Source: Paraburkholderia sp. CNPSo 3274
GTDB taxonomy: Bacteria > Pseudomonadota > Gammaproteobacteria > Burkholderiales > Burkholderiaceae
NCBI RefSeq assembly: GCF_024206475.1
Contig: NZ_JAMBPR010000034.1
Coordinates: 1 to 64,000 of the forward strand
Direction of reading: 5' to 3'
DNA length: 64,000 bases
This document shows, piece after piece, positions 17,573 to 25,725 of the stretch. The notes beneath the pieces were generated by a model, which worked only from the letters and a program-made list of their open reading frames with translations, ran no database searches and was not told the DNA's origin. Position 1 is the stretch's first letter; the number at the start of each line of letters is the position of its first letter. Made by a program: the position numbers and the translations under genes.

Positions 17573-17770
17573 ATGTTGAGCCCCCACGAACTTGCCACGT
17601 TGATGCTGATAAAGAATGCGCCAGGGCGGATCGAGCCAGACCGGGAGGAACTCGGTGCGCTTCGCGATCTTCATCTGGTCATCGTCGATACGCCCGAATC
17701 CGGCTTCCCTACGCCCCGAGTGACGCCTCAAGGCGATGCGCTCCTGAGAGCGGTCGCCCGCGTGCGCTGA
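17573..17770 (+). CDS. Conserved hypothetical small protein
   Basis: The 65-residue protein starts at an ATG with a strong GGAGGG site. It reads MLSPHELATLMLIKNAPGRIEPDREELGALRD, then a variable segment, and PRVTPQGDALLRAVARVR. The ending resembles a winged helix (helix, hairpin with TPQG, helix), and similar short proteins are frequent in Paraburkholderia with no assigned role. A DNA-binding function is possible but unproven. Confidence 0.6.
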   Translation: MLSPHELATLMLIKNAPGRIEPDREELGALRDLHLVIVDTPESGFPTPRVTPQGDALLRAVARVR

Positions 17771-17870
17771 TTGGCGGTCGAGGCCGCATAGTCTGTCACA
17801 CGAACGGGCTATATTCAGAGTGCGTTGCTCACAATTGGGTTGCGATCCGCATGGATCCAGGGAGGCTGAC

Positions 17871-18029
17871 GTGGACCAGTCCTGGTTGGGTATGGCTGCC
17901 GGCACGATCGTGCTCGTAATAGCCGCAGTTAGTGTCACCGCTCACTACCGGCGCGAACGGCGCAGGGCCGATTTGCTGCGCAATCTCGATCACCACGAGT
18001 GGTGTCGCTGGACACGGGTTCGACGCTGA
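17871..18029 (+). CDS. Very small single-pass membrane protein
   Basis: A GTG start at 17871 has GGGAGG eight bases upstream, an almost ideal ribosome site, and opens a 52-codon frame. The product has one membrane helix (LGMAAGTIVLVIAAVSVTAHY) followed by a strongly basic tail (RRERRRADLLRNL and WTRVRR). This is the topology of a small regulatory or anchoring membrane peptide with the basic end in the cytoplasm. Function unknown. The earlier in-frame ATG at 17820 lacks a comparable site. Confidence 0.5.
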   Translation: MDQSWLGMAAGTIVLVIAAVSVTAHYRRERRRADLLRNLDHHEWCRWTRVRR

Positions 18030-18193
18030 GAACCCGGTGTCGCACTCCCGCGGCGCAGGCGGATTTCGATATTCGATGCCGCTTTGCTTAGGATAATTGA
18101 TCGGTTGCTACCTGGCGATCGCCATCGCTCGCGCGATGCGCATGCGGATGACATGCTACGATCGACCGCATCTCACTTCAATTTGTGCAAGCC

Positions 18194-18787
18194 ATGGCGA
18201 CGTTGTATGACTTGCTGGGCGTACGCGACGACGCGAGCGACGCAGACATCAAACGGGCCTACCGCAGGGCCGCGATGAAAGCGCATCCCGACCGTAATAT
18301 GGGACGCGAGGCCTCTGCGCATGCGCAGTTCCAGGAGATCAAGGAAGCTTACGCGATTCTTTCCGATCCGGCGCAGCGCAGCGTCTACGACGCGGTCTAT
18401 GCCGGGGAGATGGGGCGTATCGCCCGTGAACAGGAAGAAGAGGCGCGTTTGCAGGAGGCGGCGCGTCAGGAGGCGTATGCGCGGCACGTGTCCGTGGCCA
18501 TGCGCTTCGCGGAGCAGGGCTACAACCGTGATGTCGTGTTCGGCGCACTGCTCGCTGGCGATTGCGAAGCCCAATTGGCCGGGCGCATTGCCGACGGTGC
18601 TATCGCGCTGCACCTGTCGCGTCAGGCGGACAACGCCACGCCGCGCCATGCCGGGGAGCCGGACGAGGCCATGCCGCCGTCTTCATCGCACGGCGCAGGC
18701 GAGGGCGAGTCGCAAAAGTCCGACGATCATCGTCACGCCAGCCTCTTGAGTGCGATCTGGCACGGTATGTTCGGGTTACATCCCTGA
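18194..18787 (+). CDS. J-domain (DnaJ-like) co-chaperone
   Basis: The 197-residue protein opens with a complete J-domain: TLYDLLGVRDDASDADIKRAYRRAAMKAHPDRN, carrying the HPD motif that stimulates DnaK, then AILSDPAQRSVYDAV. There is no Gly/Phe region, zinc finger or substrate domain of classical DnaJ; instead an Arg/Glu-rich helix (EQEEEARLQEAARQEAYARH) and an acidic/polar tail follow. It is thus a specialised class III J protein. I chose the ATG at 18194 because the J-domain begins at residue 3. Confidence 0.85.
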   Translation: MATLYDLLGVRDDASDADIKRAYRRAAMKAHPDRNMGREASAHAQFQEIKEAYAILSDPAQRSVYDAVYAGEMGRIAREQEEEARLQEAARQEAYARHVSVAMRFAEQGYNRDVVFGALLAGDCEAQLAGRIADGAIALHLSRQADNATPRHAGEPDEAMPPSSSHGAGEGESQKSDDHRHASLLSAIWHGMFGLHP

Positions 18788-18870
18788 ATGCGTCCCGGTG
18801 CCAAAATGAGCCAGACGGGCAGGAGCGGGGGTACGATAGTGGCGGATACACTACTCAACGTGGCCACCCT

Positions 18871-19200
18871 ATGACTTCGAACTCACATGCCGCCCGCGAT
18901 GTCGACACAGAGGCGTTGGCAACCTTGTCAGAGTACCTGGAGCTTGCGCTCGACAAGGGGGGAAGCCTCATTCTCGTTCGAACGCCTGGCGGGAAAAGCG
19001 AGGTCTATCTGGGAGATCCCGCGCTGTTGCAGGAAGACTGGGCACACCTTGGGGCGATTCCGGAGCCGGTGGCCCGGGCGATACTGGAGGGCACGCGCTC
19101 CGGGCTCAACGAACTGACTATCCAGGCGCAAAGCTATCGTTTCGTACGGTTGTTCGCTCAGGTTGCCGATGTGGGGGCAGTCGTCTTCGTCGCGGCCTGA
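18871..19200 (+). CDS. Conserved hypothetical protein, 109 residues
   Basis: The frame is open well upstream, but the ATG at 18871 begins the part with protein-like composition: DTEALATLSEYLELALDKGGSLILVRTPGGKSEVYLGDPALL, then EPVARAILEGTRSGLNELTIQAQSYRFVRLFAQVADVGAVVFVAA. The strand-rich second half, ending in a hydrophobic strand, suggests a small globular alpha/beta domain. I recognise no family. The ribosome site is weak. Confidence 0.6.
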   Translation: MTSNSHAARDVDTEALATLSEYLELALDKGGSLILVRTPGGKSEVYLGDPALLQEDWAHLGAIPEPVARAILEGTRSGLNELTIQAQSYRFVRLFAQVADVGAVVFVAA

Positions 19201-19318
19201 ACGATCCGCTGCTTCCGCTTGCTTTCGACGCCGTAAAAGTCGTGCGGTCACGTTGGAAGGGGGCGTGAGCGAAAGCCACTATGATTAGCGAATGGTGTCC
19301 ACGCGCAGGAGACGATTC

Positions 19319-19615
19319 GTGGCAACGTACAAGGAACTGAAGGCGCAACTCGCGGAACTCGAGAGTCAGGCGGCCATCGCCCGTCAACAGGAGTTCGAGA
19401 CGGTTCTCGCCGATATCCGCGCAAAGGTGGCGGAATTCGGGTACACGCAGCAGGACATCTTTGGTAGTCGTCGCGGCAGGCCGGGGCTTTCGCATAGCGC
19501 GGCGCCCCCGAAATATCGTGATCCCGCAAGCGGCGCAACCTGGTCCGGCAGGGGACGCGCACCGAACTGGATCAAGGACGCGAAGAATCGCGACCGGTTT
19601 CTGATAAGCGAATGA
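19319..19615 (+). CDS. H-NS family nucleoid protein
   Basis: The 98-residue product starts at GTG with AGGAG upstream. The N-terminal half is a coiled coil (TYKELKAQLAELESQAAIARQQEFETVLADIRAKVAEFGY) for dimerisation. The C-terminus carries the DNA-binding motif KYRDPASGATWSGRGRAPNWI, the W-x-G-R-G-R-x-P hook that inserts in the AT-rich minor groove. Several small H-NS paralogs of this kind usually occur per Burkholderia genome and silence acquired DNA; the decayed mobile DNA a few kilobases upstream would be a natural target. Confidence 0.9.
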   Translation: MATYKELKAQLAELESQAAIARQQEFETVLADIRAKVAEFGYTQQDIFGSRRGRPGLSHSAAPPKYRDPASGATWSGRGRAPNWIKDAKNRDRFLISE

Positions 19616-19657
19616 ATTGCCCCGTAGCGAGCGTCTGGCCGGGGACCGACGCAATCC

Positions 19658-20419
19658 TCAAAAAAGGTCGCGCAGCGGCAGGCGACGCAAATCGTCGGTG
19701 ACCGGGACGCTCGCGAGAATCACCAGCAGCATCGACAAAGGAACGCCGGCGGCAAATCCAAAATGCCGGAAAGCCACGGCGCCCAGCGTTCCGCCAAGCA
19801 AAAACATCCCGAGCAGGGAACCGAGTACGCGTACCCGCTTGATATCAGCCGCCACATGTTGCGACGCTGAGGCCGGCACGCCCCAATTCCAGTACAGTGC
19901 CTTCCCAAGTTCAATTCCCAGATCTGTCACGATGCCGGTCACATGCGTCGTGCGGATCTCGGCGCGCGAGATTTTCGTGATCATGGCGTTCTGCACGCCC
20001 ATGATGTAACAGAGCACAGCCACCGTCAGCGGCACGAAGAGAACGCGATGTATGCCCAGATTCGCGCCGAGCGCGGCGAAGCAAAGGAGCAGGGCGGCTT
20101 CGAGCAGGAGCGGCAGCGCATAGACGCTGCGCGCGCAACGGCGGCGTCCCCAGTTGATCAGAATGGCGGAAGTCGCGGCGCCACTCACAAAGGCAAGGAC
20201 GGAACTGATAGCGGACAGCGCGATACCGCTATCGCCAAGCGCGGTGCTGTCGGCAAGCGACGAGACGATGCCCGACATGTGCGACGTGTATTGCCCAACG
20301 GCGAGGAAGCCGCCGGCATTGATGGCACCGGCGACCCAGGCCAGCGCACGGCCGAGCCGCAGGTTGGCACGCTCGGTGCGTTCGACAGAGGTGAAGCTGC
20401 GCAGATAGTGAATGGGCAC
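19658..20419 (-). CDS. DUF1275 (YoaK) family membrane protein
   Basis: The 253-residue protein begins at a GTG preceded by GGAAAG; upstream codons up to 20608 read as non-coding. It has six hydrophobic helices with the typical first-helix motif LAWVAGAINAGGFLAVGQYTSHMSGIVS, which is the clearest DUF1275 signature, and a later CYIMGVQNAMITKISRAEIRTTHVTGIVTDLGIELG. The family is of unknown transport or sensory function. It is a single gene, with an H-NS gene convergent at its end. Confidence 0.85.
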   Translation of the reverse strand: MPIHYLRSFTSVERTERANLRLGRALAWVAGAINAGGFLAVGQYTSHMSGIVSSLADSTALGDSGIALSAISSVLAFVSGAATSAILINWGRRRCARSVYALPLLLEAALLLCFAALGANLGIHRVLFVPLTVAVLCYIMGVQNAMITKISRAEIRTTHVTGIVTDLGIELGKALYWNWGVPASASQHVAADIKRVRVLGSLLGMFLLGGTLGAVAFRHFGFAAGVPLSMLLVILASVPVTDDLRRLPLRDLF

Positions 20420-20653
20420 GACGGCTTTCCGGACTACGAGCGTCGAAACCCACAGTGTACGATGCGGACTGATTGCACGGCCCGACGCCATATGGCGTTT
20501 GAGGTGCGGTTGTTTGCCGCAGGTCTTCCCGCATTGTCGCAAATTCGTGTAAGTCGACTGCGCATGTCTTTTTTGCGCCAGACCCGGGTCTCGATCGAGC
20601 GTCCGCAAGGCCGGACAGTCGGTGATCCGCGATGCGCAACGCTGTGAGGTCGT

Positions 20654-21235
20654 TCAGGCTTGCGCTTCGGGCATCGTCTGGACGATCAGCCTGTAAAGAT
20701 CGTTGAGATTGTCCTCGGTCTCCAGACTCTCGAACGGATCGCGATTTGCGGCGAACGCCTCATCGATTTCCACCCAGTCCGATACGGTCAAATAACGTTG
20801 CGCGCCGGGCAGGATGACGGACTCTTCCAGGTGCCGGTGACTGGCGTAGAAGTCGGCGTAGCCATACACGCCGTCGCGCAACGCGGGCAGCAAGTCGGCG
20901 CCAGCGAGTTCATATCGTCTGAGCGCGCGTTCGAGCGCGTGAACGCGCAGCCTGCCGTCCTCGTGCTGGCGCGCGAGTTCCCCGGTGACGGCGTCGAATT
21001 GTTCAGAGCGCTCTCGAAGCCGCGCGAACAGGTATTGCTCCTCTTTCGGATGATGAACCTGCTCGGGGAATTCGCTGATGTAGTAGAGCATCGCCCGCAT
21101 CAGCATGGCGCTGCGTGGGCCAGAGCCGGACGTCATGCCATCGACCACACGCAGCATGCCGCTGACGATGCTCGTCAGACGGCGGTGTTCGCTCAGTATC
21201 ACTTGTATAGCACTGCTTCGGGTGGCGAGTTCCAT
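20654..21235 (-). CDS. Hemerythrin-like (HHE) domain protein
   Basis: The 193-residue protein has the metal-binding pattern of HHE cation-binding domains: SEHRRL near residue 16, EQVHHPKEEQYLF near 60, QHEDG near 90 and SHRHLEESVILPGA near 132. Together these provide His and Glu ligands for a di-iron centre that could bind oxygen or nitric oxide, or detoxify them. It is soluble. The gene sits between two unrelated membrane or secreted proteins, so context adds nothing. The ribosome site is not strong (CCGACATGG context). Confidence 0.85.
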   Translation of the reverse strand: MELATRSSAIQVILSEHRRLTSIVSGMLRVVDGMTSGSGPRSAMLMRAMLYYISEFPEQVHHPKEEQYLFARLRERSEQFDAVTGELARQHEDGRLRVHALERALRRYELAGADLLPALRDGVYGYADFYASHRHLEESVILPGAQRYLTVSDWVEIDEAFAANRDPFESLETEDNLNDLYRLIVQTMPEAQA

Positions 21236-21340
21236 GTCGGGCTCCGTGAGAGGAGCGGCCGACCTGGGTCAAGGGAGCGGGGGGCACTTCGCGAAAGCGC
21301 ACGACATCGCGCCCGCCGGCCCGTCCCGCCCGTCCAGGCC

Positions 21341-22537
21341 TTACTGCGTCGGCTCGTAGGGGACCGCCTGCTCGCCCCTGCTACTGCTCGTTGGGGTCAG
21401 GATCGGCGGCTCATAGCCGCCCGTGTCAACGGCGAAACCCGCTTTGGTTGGGCCGCTCACGCCCGGCGGGCCATAGTCGTTCGCAGCCCGTGCAGGACCC
21501 GCGCCGTGGCCTGCGCCGCTGCCCGTGCCGGCCACGGCTGGTGGACCGTAGTCGTTCGCAACCGGCGCAGCACTTGGCCTCGCGACCGCACCCGGGGCCG
21601 GCCCCGGTTGCGGTCGCGCTACGTTCGGCGGCGCGTAGTTCGCAACGGGCGCAGCGGGTGCCCCGGGAGTTGCGCCTCGGACCGACGTGGTCGCGCTCGT
21701 TGGGGGGGCATAGTCGCTCCTGGCTCGCGCGGGCACCGCCACGGCACTCATACGATGATCCGAGTCGGGCGGGTGCGGCGGTGGGCCGTATGCGTTTGTA
21801 ACCGTTGCATTTCTGATCGGCGCCGGTGGATGAGGTGGCACTATTTCGACCATAGCCGTAGGTGCACTCACGCTTGGTGAGCCGCGGCCCAAAGGTCCAC
21901 CAGGGCCGCCTGTACTCGCGCTACCTGAGGAGCTACCCGCACCCGAGCTACCGCTTGCACCGGCGCTACTTCCACCGGCGCTACTTCCACCAGCGCTACT
22001 TCCACCGGAACTGCCTGCGCCCGAGCTACCTGCGCCCGAGCTACCTGCGCCCGAGCTACCTGCGCCCGAGCTACCTGCGCCCGAGCTACCTGCGCCCGAG
22101 CTACCTGCACCGGAACTGCCTGCACCGGAACTGCCTGCACCGGAACTGCCTGCACCGGAACTGCCTGCACCGGAACTGCCTGCGCCGGAACTGCCTGCAC
22201 CCGAACTGCCTGCGCCGGAACTGCCTGCGCCGGAACTGCCTGCGCCGGAACTGCCTGCACCCGAGCCCGAGCTCGACCCTGAGCCCGACCCAGAGCCGTG
22301 GCCACCGCCCGCACCGGCACCCGCGCCGCCGCCATTACCGCCGCCATTGCCTCCACCGTTACCGCCGCCATTGCCTCCACCGTTACCGCCGCCATTGCCT
22401 CCACCGTTACCGCCGCCATTGCCTCCACCATTGCCGCCGCCGTTCCCTCCGCCATTACCGCCGGCCGCACCATAAGCCGCACCCGACAGGGCCAAAGCGA
22501 GTACCCATACCACGGTCTGCTTCGTTGATCGGTTCAT
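21341..22537 (-). CDS. Secreted Gly/Ser/Asn-repeat protein with Pro-rich C-terminus
   Basis: The 398-residue product has a signal peptide (MNRSTKQTVVWVLALALSGAAYGA) with a poly-G ribosome site before the ATG. Three low-complexity regions follow: about eleven GGGN tetrapeptides, about seventeen GSSGA pentapeptides, and a C-terminal 150 residues with a recurring Tyr-x-Pro-Pro motif (SDYAPP, NYAPP, NDYGPP twice, GGYEPP). Such architecture suggests an extended cell-surface or matrix polypeptide, possibly elastic or adhesive. No enzyme domain or anchor is visible. The repeats are near-perfect at the DNA level and probably vary in number between strains. I know no family for it. Confidence 0.7.
   Translation of the reverse strand: MNRSTKQTVVWVLALALSGAAYGAAGGNGGGNGGGNGGGNGGGNGGGNGGGNGGGNGGGNGGGNGGGNGGGAGAGAGGGHGSGSGSGSSSGSGAGSSGAGSSGAGSSGAGSSGAGSSGAGSSGAGSSGAGSSGAGSSGAGSSGAGSSGAGSSGAGSSGAGSSGAGSSGAGSSGAGSSGGSSAGGSSAGGSSAGASGSSGAGSSSGSASTGGPGGPLGRGSPSVSAPTAMVEIVPPHPPAPIRNATVTNAYGPPPHPPDSDHRMSAVAVPARARSDYAPPTSATTSVRGATPGAPAAPVANYAPPNVARPQPGPAPGAVARPSAAPVANDYGPPAVAGTGSGAGHGAGPARAANDYGPPGVSGPTKAGFAVDTGGYEPPILTPTSSSRGEQAVPYEPTQ
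22010..22270 (-). repeat. 15-bp tandem repeat encoding GSSGA
   Basis: About seventeen copies of a 15-bp unit, in two main variants on the plus strand (CCTGCGCCCGAGCTA and CCTGCACCGGAACTG), follow each other without spacers. All keep the reading frame of the secreted protein. The two variants form blocks, as expected from slippage or unequal exchange. Confidence 0.85.
22325..22465 (-). repeat. 12/24-bp tandem repeat encoding GGGN
   Basis: Alternating units CCGCCATTG and CCTCCACCGTTA on the plus strand build a higher-order 24-bp repeat that encodes GGGN tetrapeptides in the N-terminal part of the secreted protein. Confidence 0.8.
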
Positions 22538-23016
22538 CGTTCCCCCCCATTTCGCGCAAGCCGCTTCAAATGCACGCCTTGCCCGCGCAAAGCCACTCCG
22601 CGCGTTGGTCAACAGGCGCGCAAGCGATGTGCCTCGACACGTTCCCCCGGTGCGTGTCGTTGGCATTGTTCAGAAGAACTATCTTCATTGCGACTCTGCC
22701 TGCAATTAGCGGAACGCAATGACGCATCGCTGCAGAATACGGCGATTAGAAATGCAAGTCATCCGTCATTTGATTCGCATTGCGAAGCATTATGATTCAC
22801 GTACTCGATAAGCGACGCAGCCTATATGTGGATTGTCGAGGCTAGCAGTTGAGATGGAATAGGTTGGCGAAGAAATGCTAGTGAATGGCGTTGGTCCGGG
22901 ACGTCAGCACATGACGATGGCAGCGCGGGCAAACAAAGCGCTTTCAATAGCCGCTTTTAATTAAACAGAAGTAGGTTTCGTCCATCCCTGAGTGGGGTCA
23001 GGCCCGGTAGCGTGGG
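22538..23016. other. Upstream region of the repeat protein, no gene seen
   Basis: The stretch 22723-22980 is clearly lower in GC than the surroundings and should contain the promoter of the minus-strand repeat protein. Near 22988-23003, TCAGG-type arms (CCTGA on the minus strand) flank a short loop just after the monooxygenase stop, a weak terminator candidate without a T-run. Confidence 0.35.
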
Positions 23017-24384
23017 TTAGTGTAGAGGCACTGCGTTTTCTTCTTCGCTGCCGCGAAAGCGGTTTTCCGAATCGATCATGCGCCGCTTCAGTGGCGGCAC
23101 ATTGTTGACGACACGCATCGCCGTGCGCATTGCCCCGAGCGCGAAGCGTCCGACAATGGGCCGATGTATTGCGTCGCGCTCGTCGAACTGTTTGCGCGAT
23201 TCGGCCACCGCGTGAAAGCCATAACGGCGCATCTGCGTTTCATAGTCGGCAACCGCATCCACTAGCGCGAGTTCGCCGCGTGCTACCCGCACGAGTTGCG
23301 AGCCGAGCAGTTGCGCATCGCGCAGCGCGGTATTCGCACCGACGCCTCTGCCCGGCGTCATGAGATGAATCGCGTCGCCGAGCACGGTAGCGTTCGAGGC
23401 CGGCCAGGGCGCGACGGGCACCGACGTGCGCACGTCCAGGGCGAAAGTTGTCGAGAGGTCCGACGCGCGAATCAATGCGCGCAGACTGGGATGCCAGCCG
23501 TCGGTCATCTGCATGGCGAGCGCGAGCCGGGCGGGCGCTTCGAGCTTCATCGGGTCGGCGGGGACGTTGCGGCGCGCGCCCCACACGCCCCACATCAGGT
23601 AGTCGCGTGTGTTGTCGTAGAGCAGGCCCGGCCAGCGCTCGATCAACGCGGCGTCGTTGCCGCCGACGCCGGACCTGGCGCCGGCCTGGTCCCAGTTGAA
23701 TGCCATCACGTGGATGATTGCACCGTAGCCCTTCGGCGCCGAGATCAGCGTAATGCCGTCGAGTACCTTGGGCGGCAGCAGCGCGCGGTTTTCTTCGGTC
23801 ATCGGCACTTTGGCCGCGATGCTCACGATGCCGGTGTTTTCGAGCTTCGCGTGCGGCAGCAGTTGCCTTCGCACCTTCGAACGCGCGCCGTCCGCGCCGA
23901 CGAGCACATCGGCGCTCGCGCTCGTGCCGTCGGCAAAGCGCGCAGTCACGCGGCCGTCGACGTGCTGCTCGTATTCGACGAAGGTCTTGTCGAAGTGCAC
24001 GCGCTCTTCGAGGCCTGTAAGGAGGACCTGGCGCAGCGTCATGCGGCTCACGGACTTCCCGCCATCGATCTCGCTTTCGCCGATCCCGACCGAGAGCAGC
24101 TCCGACATGCGCTCGGTCAGCATGTTGAAGTAGCGTGGCGTGCGCGCACAGGTGGCGAGGAACGTAGCGAAGAGTTCAGGCGGCAGCGCGGCCTTCAGTG
24201 CGGCGAGGCCGTGTGGATCGACGCCGACGCGATAGCCTTGCAGACCGTCAACGCGCGTGCGATCCCGTTCGTACACCTGAACGTCGATGCCGGCACGCTG
24301 CAGGCCGTGCGCGAGACACAGGCCGCCGGTTCCCGCGCCAATGATCATGACCGAGAGCGGAGTTTGCGGGGTGACGTGCGACAT
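23017..24384 (-). CDS. FAD-dependent monooxygenase (aromatic-ring hydroxylase type)
   Basis: The 455-residue enzyme has the FAD-binding beta-alpha-beta at its start (MIIGAGTGGLCLAHGLQRAGIDVQVYERD), the DG motif VLVGADGARSKVRRQLLP near residue 165 and the GD motif ATVLGDAIHLMTPGRGVGANTALRDAQLL near residue 335. These define group A flavoprotein hydroxylases that use NAD(P)H and oxygen. The related enzymes act on aromatic compounds, polyketides or antibiotics such as tetracyclines and rifamycin. GGAG precedes the ATG. It lies directly after a PadR regulator, separated by 2 bp, so an aromatic substrate that relieves PadR repression is likely; the substrate itself is unknown. Confidence 0.85.
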   Translation of the reverse strand: MSHVTPQTPLSVMIIGAGTGGLCLAHGLQRAGIDVQVYERDRTRVDGLQGYRVGVDPHGLAALKAALPPELFATFLATCARTPRYFNMLTERMSELLSVGIGESEIDGGKSVSRMTLRQVLLTGLEERVHFDKTFVEYEQHVDGRVTARFADGTSASADVLVGADGARSKVRRQLLPHAKLENTGIVSIAAKVPMTEENRALLPPKVLDGITLISAPKGYGAIIHVMAFNWDQAGARSGVGGNDAALIERWPGLLYDNTRDYLMWGVWGARRNVPADPMKLEAPARLALAMQMTDGWHPSLRALIRASDLSTTFALDVRTSVPVAPWPASNATVLGDAIHLMTPGRGVGANTALRDAQLLGSQLVRVARGELALVDAVADYETQMRRYGFHAVAESRKQFDERDAIHRPIVGRFALGAMRTAMRVVNNVPPLKRRMIDSENRFRGSEEENAVPLH

Positions 24385-24386
24385 GG

Positions 24387-25028
24387 CTATTTCTCCTTCG
24401 ATGATTCGCGTGCTGCAGGCGCGTCGGACGGCGGTGCGAAACGCTCGGCGAGTTCACGCAGCCAGGGCTCGCTCCACGTGAGATTGCCGGCTTTCAGGTC
24501 GCCCACGACGCTCGCGACCCAGTCGAGCTCGGTCTTGAGCGACGCTCTCATGAGTTCGCCTTCGAGCAGGAAAAGGCGCGGCACCTGCATCGCCTCGGCG
24601 CTCGCATACAAGGCGTCCATGCGGGCGAGTTCGCGCGTGAGGGCCGCCACGCGCGTTTCGAGCTGACGGCGGGCGTCGTCGGGCGGCAGCAAGGGCAACA
24701 GCGAAAGCGCTGCCGGAAACGCCGGGAATTCGCGCGCGGGCTGCGCGAGCTGCTCACGCAGCCACAGGCGGGCGGTGTCGCGCCCCGCATCGGTGATTTC
24801 GTAGATCGTGCGTTCGGGAAACGCGCCGTCGCGCTCCGTTTCCCGAACGGCGATCAGGTCGCCGCGCAACAGCCGGTCGATCGTCTGATAGAGGCTGTTG
24901 CGCTGCTTCACGTTGACGACTTCGTCCTTGCCGCGCGCCTTGATGAGCTGCTGCATCCGGTAGGGATGCATTGGTGCTTCGGTCAGCATGGCGAGAACGG
25001 CGAGGGCGAGCGGCGAATGTCGGAGCAT
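24387..25028 (-). CDS. PadR-family transcriptional repressor
   Basis: The 213-residue protein starts with the PadR winged helix (LRHSPLALAVLAMLTEAPMHPYRMQQLIKARG, then LYQTIDRLLRGDLIAVRETERDGAFPERTIYEITDAGRD), followed by an all-helical C-terminal dimerisation domain. It is the first gene of a two-gene operon with the flavin monooxygenase, and a 7-bp-arm palindrome lies 20 bp upstream of its ATG, so negative autoregulation of the operon is likely. PadR proteins typically respond to phenolic acids or antibiotics. Confidence 0.85.
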   Translation of the reverse strand: MLRHSPLALAVLAMLTEAPMHPYRMQQLIKARGKDEVVNVKQRNSLYQTIDRLLRGDLIAVRETERDGAFPERTIYEITDAGRDTARLWLREQLAQPAREFPAFPAALSLLPLLPPDDARRQLETRVAALTRELARMDALYASAEAMQVPRLFLLEGELMRASLKTELDWVASVVGDLKAGNLTWSEPWLRELAERFAPPSDAPAARESSKEK

Positions 25029-25047
25029 GACGGGCTAGTAACTGTGT

Positions 25048-25070
25048 GTCTAGTTATATTATGACTAGAC
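25048..25070. promoter_or_regulatory. Palindromic operator/promoter of the PadR-monooxygenase operon
   Basis: GTCTAGT at 25048-25054 and ACTAGAC at 25064-25070 are perfect inverted arms around the AT-rich nonamer TATATTATG. The spacer could serve as a -10 element on the minus strand (CATAATATA). The position just before the PadR start fits an autoregulatory operator. The end of the truncated EamA frame overlaps it. Confidence 0.6.
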
Positions 25071-25646
25071 GCGCCGGAATGCAAACGAAGGCAGGCCGAC
25101 ATGCCAGCGCCTGAGCAGCACGCCATAGAGAGCGTAGGCGGCACTTGCGCAAAGCATCAGCAGATCGCCCGCATGCAGGCCGCCCGCGAGTAACGCCGGC
25201 GGATGGCCGGCTGTGATCAGCCAGACGAGTCCCGCGAACGACAGCACACCGCCACTGGCCATGCCGGCCGTCGGCGTTTCGCCGAGCAGCGCGACCGCGA
25301 GCAGCATGGTGAGAAGCGGCACGAGGGCAGTCATGATCGCCATGTTGGTGGCCGTCGTCGTCCTGGCGGCTTCGTACGACAGGCACTGGAACAGCGCCAT
25401 CGCGAGCAGGCCGAGAAAGGCGAGCTTCGGCAGTTGCGGAACAATGGCAGCGCGGTTGCGCCATGCTCCCACGGGCACGAAGAGACTCATCAGCAAAACG
25501 GCGAGCACGAGGCGCCAGAAGGTGATGGCATACGGGTCGATGGTGTGTGCGGAGAGGCGCGACACCATGACATTGCCGGACCACAGCGCAAGCGCCGCGA
25601 CGGGAAAGAGTGAATAGTGCGCGGAGCGCGAGGAAGGAGCGGGCAT
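25065..25646 (-). pseudogene. EamA/DMT transporter lacking its C-terminal third
   Basis: The start is well supported (AGGAGG five bases before the ATG). The frame reads a drug/metabolite transporter: LFPVAALALWSGNVMVSRL, then AITFWRLVLAVLLMSLF, ARTTTATNMAIMTALVPLLTMLLAVALLGE, and the opening of the second EamA repeat, GDLLMLCASAAYALYGVLLRRW. It stops at 193 residues, in place of about 300, so the last three or four helices are missing. The final residues FAFRRV run into the PadR operator. The transporter was cut where the PadR-monooxygenase unit begins, so it is likely inactive. Confidence 0.75.
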
Positions 25647-25725
25647 CGGTGCCTCCTGAACACAGTCGTGTGAGTGGAAGAACGATGAGATTGCCCGCCG
25701 CGAATGGGGTCTGTCTCGCGCTAGA

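Noticed and set aside
20660..21880. Plus-strand open frame of 406 codons
   Set aside because: Antisense to the hemerythrin gene, whose metal ligands are clear, and to the repeat protein.
22010..22270. Regular repeats considered as a CRISPR array
   Set aside because: The units are 15 bp, directly adjacent, without spacers, and keep a coding frame; there are no cas genes.
21862..22722. Plus-strand frame of Tyr/Arg/Leu/Cys repeats
   Set aside because: It is the reverse reading of the tandem repeats of the Gly/Ser protein. The minus strand has a signal peptide and ribosome site; this frame has neither.
23296..24666. Plus-strand open frame of 456 codons antisense to the monooxygenase
   Set aside because: Shadow of a gene with FAD motifs; Arg/Ala/His-rich with no domain.
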